NCBI GenBank assembly: GCA_001770775.1
Contig: MESA01000006.1
Location: 38,245 to 102,244, forward strand
Source of the DNA: Burkholderiales bacterium RIFCSPHIGHO2_12_FULL_63_20
GTDB lineage: Bacteria; Pseudomonadota; Gammaproteobacteria; Burkholderiales; Burkholderiaceae_C
Direction: 5' to 3'
Length of the DNA stretch: 64,000 bases
The translations under genes were made by a program, and so were the position numbers. Below, one piece after another: positions 62,148-64,000 of the stretch (its first letter is position 1; each line of letters starts with the position of its first letter). Under the pieces are notes generated by a model, which was given only the letters and a program-made list of their open reading frames with translations, had not been told where the DNA came from and searched no databases.

Positions 62148-63119
62148 ATGAACCTGCACCAGTTCAAGTTCGTCCACGAGGCAGCGCGCCGCAACCTCAA
62201 CCTGACGGAAACCGCCAAGGCGCTGCACACCTCTCAGCCTGGCATCTCCAAGGCCATTTTGGAGCTGGAAGAAGAGCTGGGCGTGGACATCTTCGTGCGG
62301 CATGGCAAGCGCCTCAAGCGCGTGACCGAGCCGGGCCAGCAGGTGCTCAAGTCGATCGACGTGATCCTGCGTGAGCTGGGCAACCTCAAGCGCATCGGCG
62401 AGGAGTACGCCATGCAGGATGCGGGCACCTTGTCGATTGCCACCACGCACACCCAGGCGCGTTATGTGCTGCCCGAGCCTGTCGCAGCCCTGCGCAAGAA
62501 GTATCCCAAGGTGTCGGTGAGCCTGCACCAGGGCACGCCCGAGCAGGTGGCACAGATGGTGCTCGACGAGGTGGCTGACATCGGTTTGGCCACCGAGTCA
62601 CTCAATGATTTTTCCGAGCTGGTCACCCTGCCCTGCTATGAGTGGCAGCACGTGGCCGTGATGCCGGCCAGCCACCCGCTGGCTTCGGTGCCCCGCCTGA
62701 CGCTGGAGCACCTGGCGGCCGAACCACTGATTTCGTATCACCCGTCTTTCACCGGGCGCCGTCGCATCGACCTGGCCTTCGCCCAGCGCGGACTCAAGCC
62801 CAATGTGGTGTTGGACGCCATCGACGCGGACGTGATCAAGACCTACACCCGTCTGGGCCTGGGTATTGGCCTGGTGGCCGAGATGGCCGTGAAGGACGAC
62901 CCCGCGATGAACATGCCAGGCAGCGAGCTGGTTTCACGCCCGGTGGGCCACCTGTTCGGGCCCAATGTGGCGCGTCTGGCTTTCAAGCGGGGCGCTTACA
63001 TGCGACAGTTCGTGCTGGCGTTTGCCGAGCTGATCTCGGACCGGCTGACCCGCGCCTTGATCATGCAGGCGATCTCGCCGCAAGCGGGCCAGACGCCCAG
63101 CATCGATTACGGCTTGTGA
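62148..63119 (+). CDS. cysB: LysR-type regulator of sulfur assimilation CysB
   Basis: 323 residues. The N-terminal winged helix-turn-helix (MNLHQFKFVHEAARRNLNLT, then TETAKALHTSQPGISKAILE) and the effector domain with TTHTQARYVLP, which forms the sulfate/N-acetylserine pocket in CysB, identify it. ELGVDIFVRHGKRLKRVTEPG is typical of CysB/Cbl. It activates the cys regulon when cysteine is low. Six bases after the chelatase gene, so probably co-transcribed. Its 3' end overlaps the convergent gene by 13 bases. Confidence 0.92.
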   Translation: MNLHQFKFVHEAARRNLNLTETAKALHTSQPGISKAILELEEELGVDIFVRHGKRLKRVTEPGQQVLKSIDVILRELGNLKRIGEEYAMQDAGTLSIATTHTQARYVLPEPVAALRKKYPKVSVSLHQGTPEQVAQMVLDEVADIGLATESLNDFSELVTLPCYEWQHVAVMPASHPLASVPRLTLEHLAAEPLISYHPSFTGRRRIDLAFAQRGLKPNVVLDAIDADVIKTYTRLGLGIGLVAEMAVKDDPAMNMPGSELVSRPVGHLFGPNVARLAFKRGAYMRQFVLAFAELISDRLTRALIMQAISPQAGQTPSIDYGL

Positions 63120-64000
63120 ACGCCGCTGCGCAGGTCGACGTCCAGCTCTGACAAACCGGGCAGGTCGATGTGCTCGACTTCCTGCTCGTTCGCGGCGGCG
63201 GCCTTGCCCGACACCGTGACGTCCCCGTAAGACGAGCGCGCCTTGTCGCCAGTGGCGAGGTCATCCAGATGCAGATCCAGGCTGAGCGTGGGCTGCACAA
63301 CGGCGATGGCTTTGATCGGCCGGGTGGCCATCAATGGCTCCACTTCGTCCTCATGCGCCGACAGATCGAACGGGACGGTGTCAAGCTGACCACGCGACTC
63401 ACGCGGCTCACTGGCCAGGAGATCGACGCGTGGCCGCTCGTCGTGATCACGCTCAGACAGGTCGCGGGCCACGGCGTACAAGAAGAGCAGTTCACGATAG
63501 GCTGGCAACTCGAAGGTGTCGGCTTCGTTTTCCGGGTGGGTAAGCGACTTCTCAAGGACGTCCATGGCCTTGGCGGGCACCGGCCACAGCGCCTGCAAAC
63601 GCTCGACCACCCCTGGGTAGTCGACCAGTTCGTGCCCATGCTGCAGATCGGCATCCCAGGCGGGGGCGTGAGCGTTGAAGCGCTGATTGAAGGCGCCCTG
63701 AACGCGCTCGTAATCCGCGCGCTTGCCCAGGCGCTGGTAGATTTCGAGCAGTTTCAGGAAAGGCAAGGGGCTGGCGGACACCGAATGAACGTGAGACTCC
63801 AGCAGGTCCAAGGCCGCGTCGTCCTGCCCGAGCACCACAAAGAAATCAGCTTGCTGTTCCAGGTCGATCAACTCTTCCACCGAGACTTCACGCGTGGCAT
63901 CGAACGAGGCTTGACGCGCCGACGCCATGGCCTGCGGGTTCAGCTGGGGCGCGGTCGCCATGGCTTGGCGCGACGACACCGCTGCAGCGGTCGCCACGGC
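63107..64000 (-). CDS. FimV-like protein, C-terminal part; start outside window
   Basis: At least 298 codons; no stop before the right edge, so the true start is beyond 64000 and only the C-terminal region is seen. The stretch SVEELIDLEQQADFFVVLGQDDAALDLLESHV, then FLKLLEIYQRLGKRADYERV, looks like the TPR-type helical repeats of FimV-family proteins of Burkholderiales; ELPAYRELLFLYAVARDLSE continues it. The last ~110 residues are acidic and low in structure. FimV relatives work at the cell pole and in type IV pilus assembly; that role here is inference. It ends 13 bases inside cysB. Confidence 0.55.
   Translation of the reverse strand, partial: AVATAAAVSSRQAMATAPQLNPQAMASARQASFDATREVSVEELIDLEQQADFFVVLGQDDAALDLLESHVHSVSASPLPFLKLLEIYQRLGKRADYERVQGAFNQRFNAHAPAWDADLQHGHELVDYPGVVERLQALWPVPAKAMDVLEKSLTHPENEADTFELPAYRELLFLYAVARDLSERDHDERPRVDLLASEPRESRGQLDTVPFDLSAHEDEVEPLMATRPIKAIAVVQPTLSLDLHLDDLATGDKARSSYGDVTVSGKAAAANEQEVEHIDLPGLSELDVDLRSGVHKP

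Overview
This is high-GC DNA from a betaproteobacterium, most likely Burkholderiales (Comamonadaceae/Aquabacterium-like). The call rests on a full XrtA (exosortase A) exopolysaccharide locus, a single-chain quinol-type NO reductase next to NorR, an assimilatory nirBD/NasR cluster, and the order pepA-holC beside lptFG-cbiX-cysB. Everything was read by eye from sequence; family names come from motif and length recognition, not from searches.

Bases 1-42485 form one large surface-polysaccharide region. The left arm (1-13225, plus strand) holds an edge-truncated O-acyltransferase, a beta-helix protein, a CapK/PaaK-like ligase, a Wzx-type flippase, four family-2 glycosyltransferases in tight succession, an ATP-grasp/tyrosine-phosphatase fusion, a polysaccharide deacetylase and a small acyltransferase. 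The right arm (42485 down to 13318, minus strand) reads as one very long, mostly overlapping gene run. It starts with export lipoprotein, chain-length determinant, tyrosine autokinase, outer-membrane protein, AAA ATPase, deacetylase, FemAB-like protein, glycosyltransferase, exosortase A, asparagine-synthase-like amidotransferase and three more glycosyltransferases. It continues with WecB and WecC (UDP-ManNAcA synthesis), a glycosyltransferase, a tiny membrane protein and an O-ligase. It ends in a variable tail: two paralogous SGNH acyltransferases flanking a protein with sialyltransferase-type motifs, a DxD transferase and a triple-VanZ membrane protein. The genes suggest a polymer containing ManNAcA, possibly amidated, acylated and deacetylated, made and exported under tyrosine phosphorylation. 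No PEP-CTERM substrate protein is encoded in the window.

Bases 42818-50727 hold a Wzb-like phosphatase and then a minus-strand nitrite-assimilation cluster: nirB, nirD, a NIT-ANTAR antiterminator (NasR type), a formate/nitrite channel and a PP2C-kinase fusion. nirB has a consensus sigma-54 promoter with an NtrC-like site about 100 bp upstream. The channel gene has its own sigma-54-like promoter followed by a terminator-like hairpin ahead of the start codon, which would suit NasR antitermination.

Bases 50751-55624 hold leuE, the quinol NO reductase gene, and divergent norR. The norR/nor intergenic region contains three GGT-N7-ACC NorR sites, a consensus IHF site and a sigma-54 promoter in textbook order, plus a 26-codon upstream ORF that overlaps the reductase start. 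A tRNA-Ser(GGA) with its own terminator follows.

Bases 55662-64000 are core genome: an amino-acid binding protein, a small hypothetical gene, holC, pepA (with a Lys/Ala-rich tail), divergent lptF-lptG, a CbiX-type chelatase, cysB, and the C-terminal part of a FimV-like protein that runs off the right edge. No CRISPR array, insertion sequence, rRNA or phage gene was seen.
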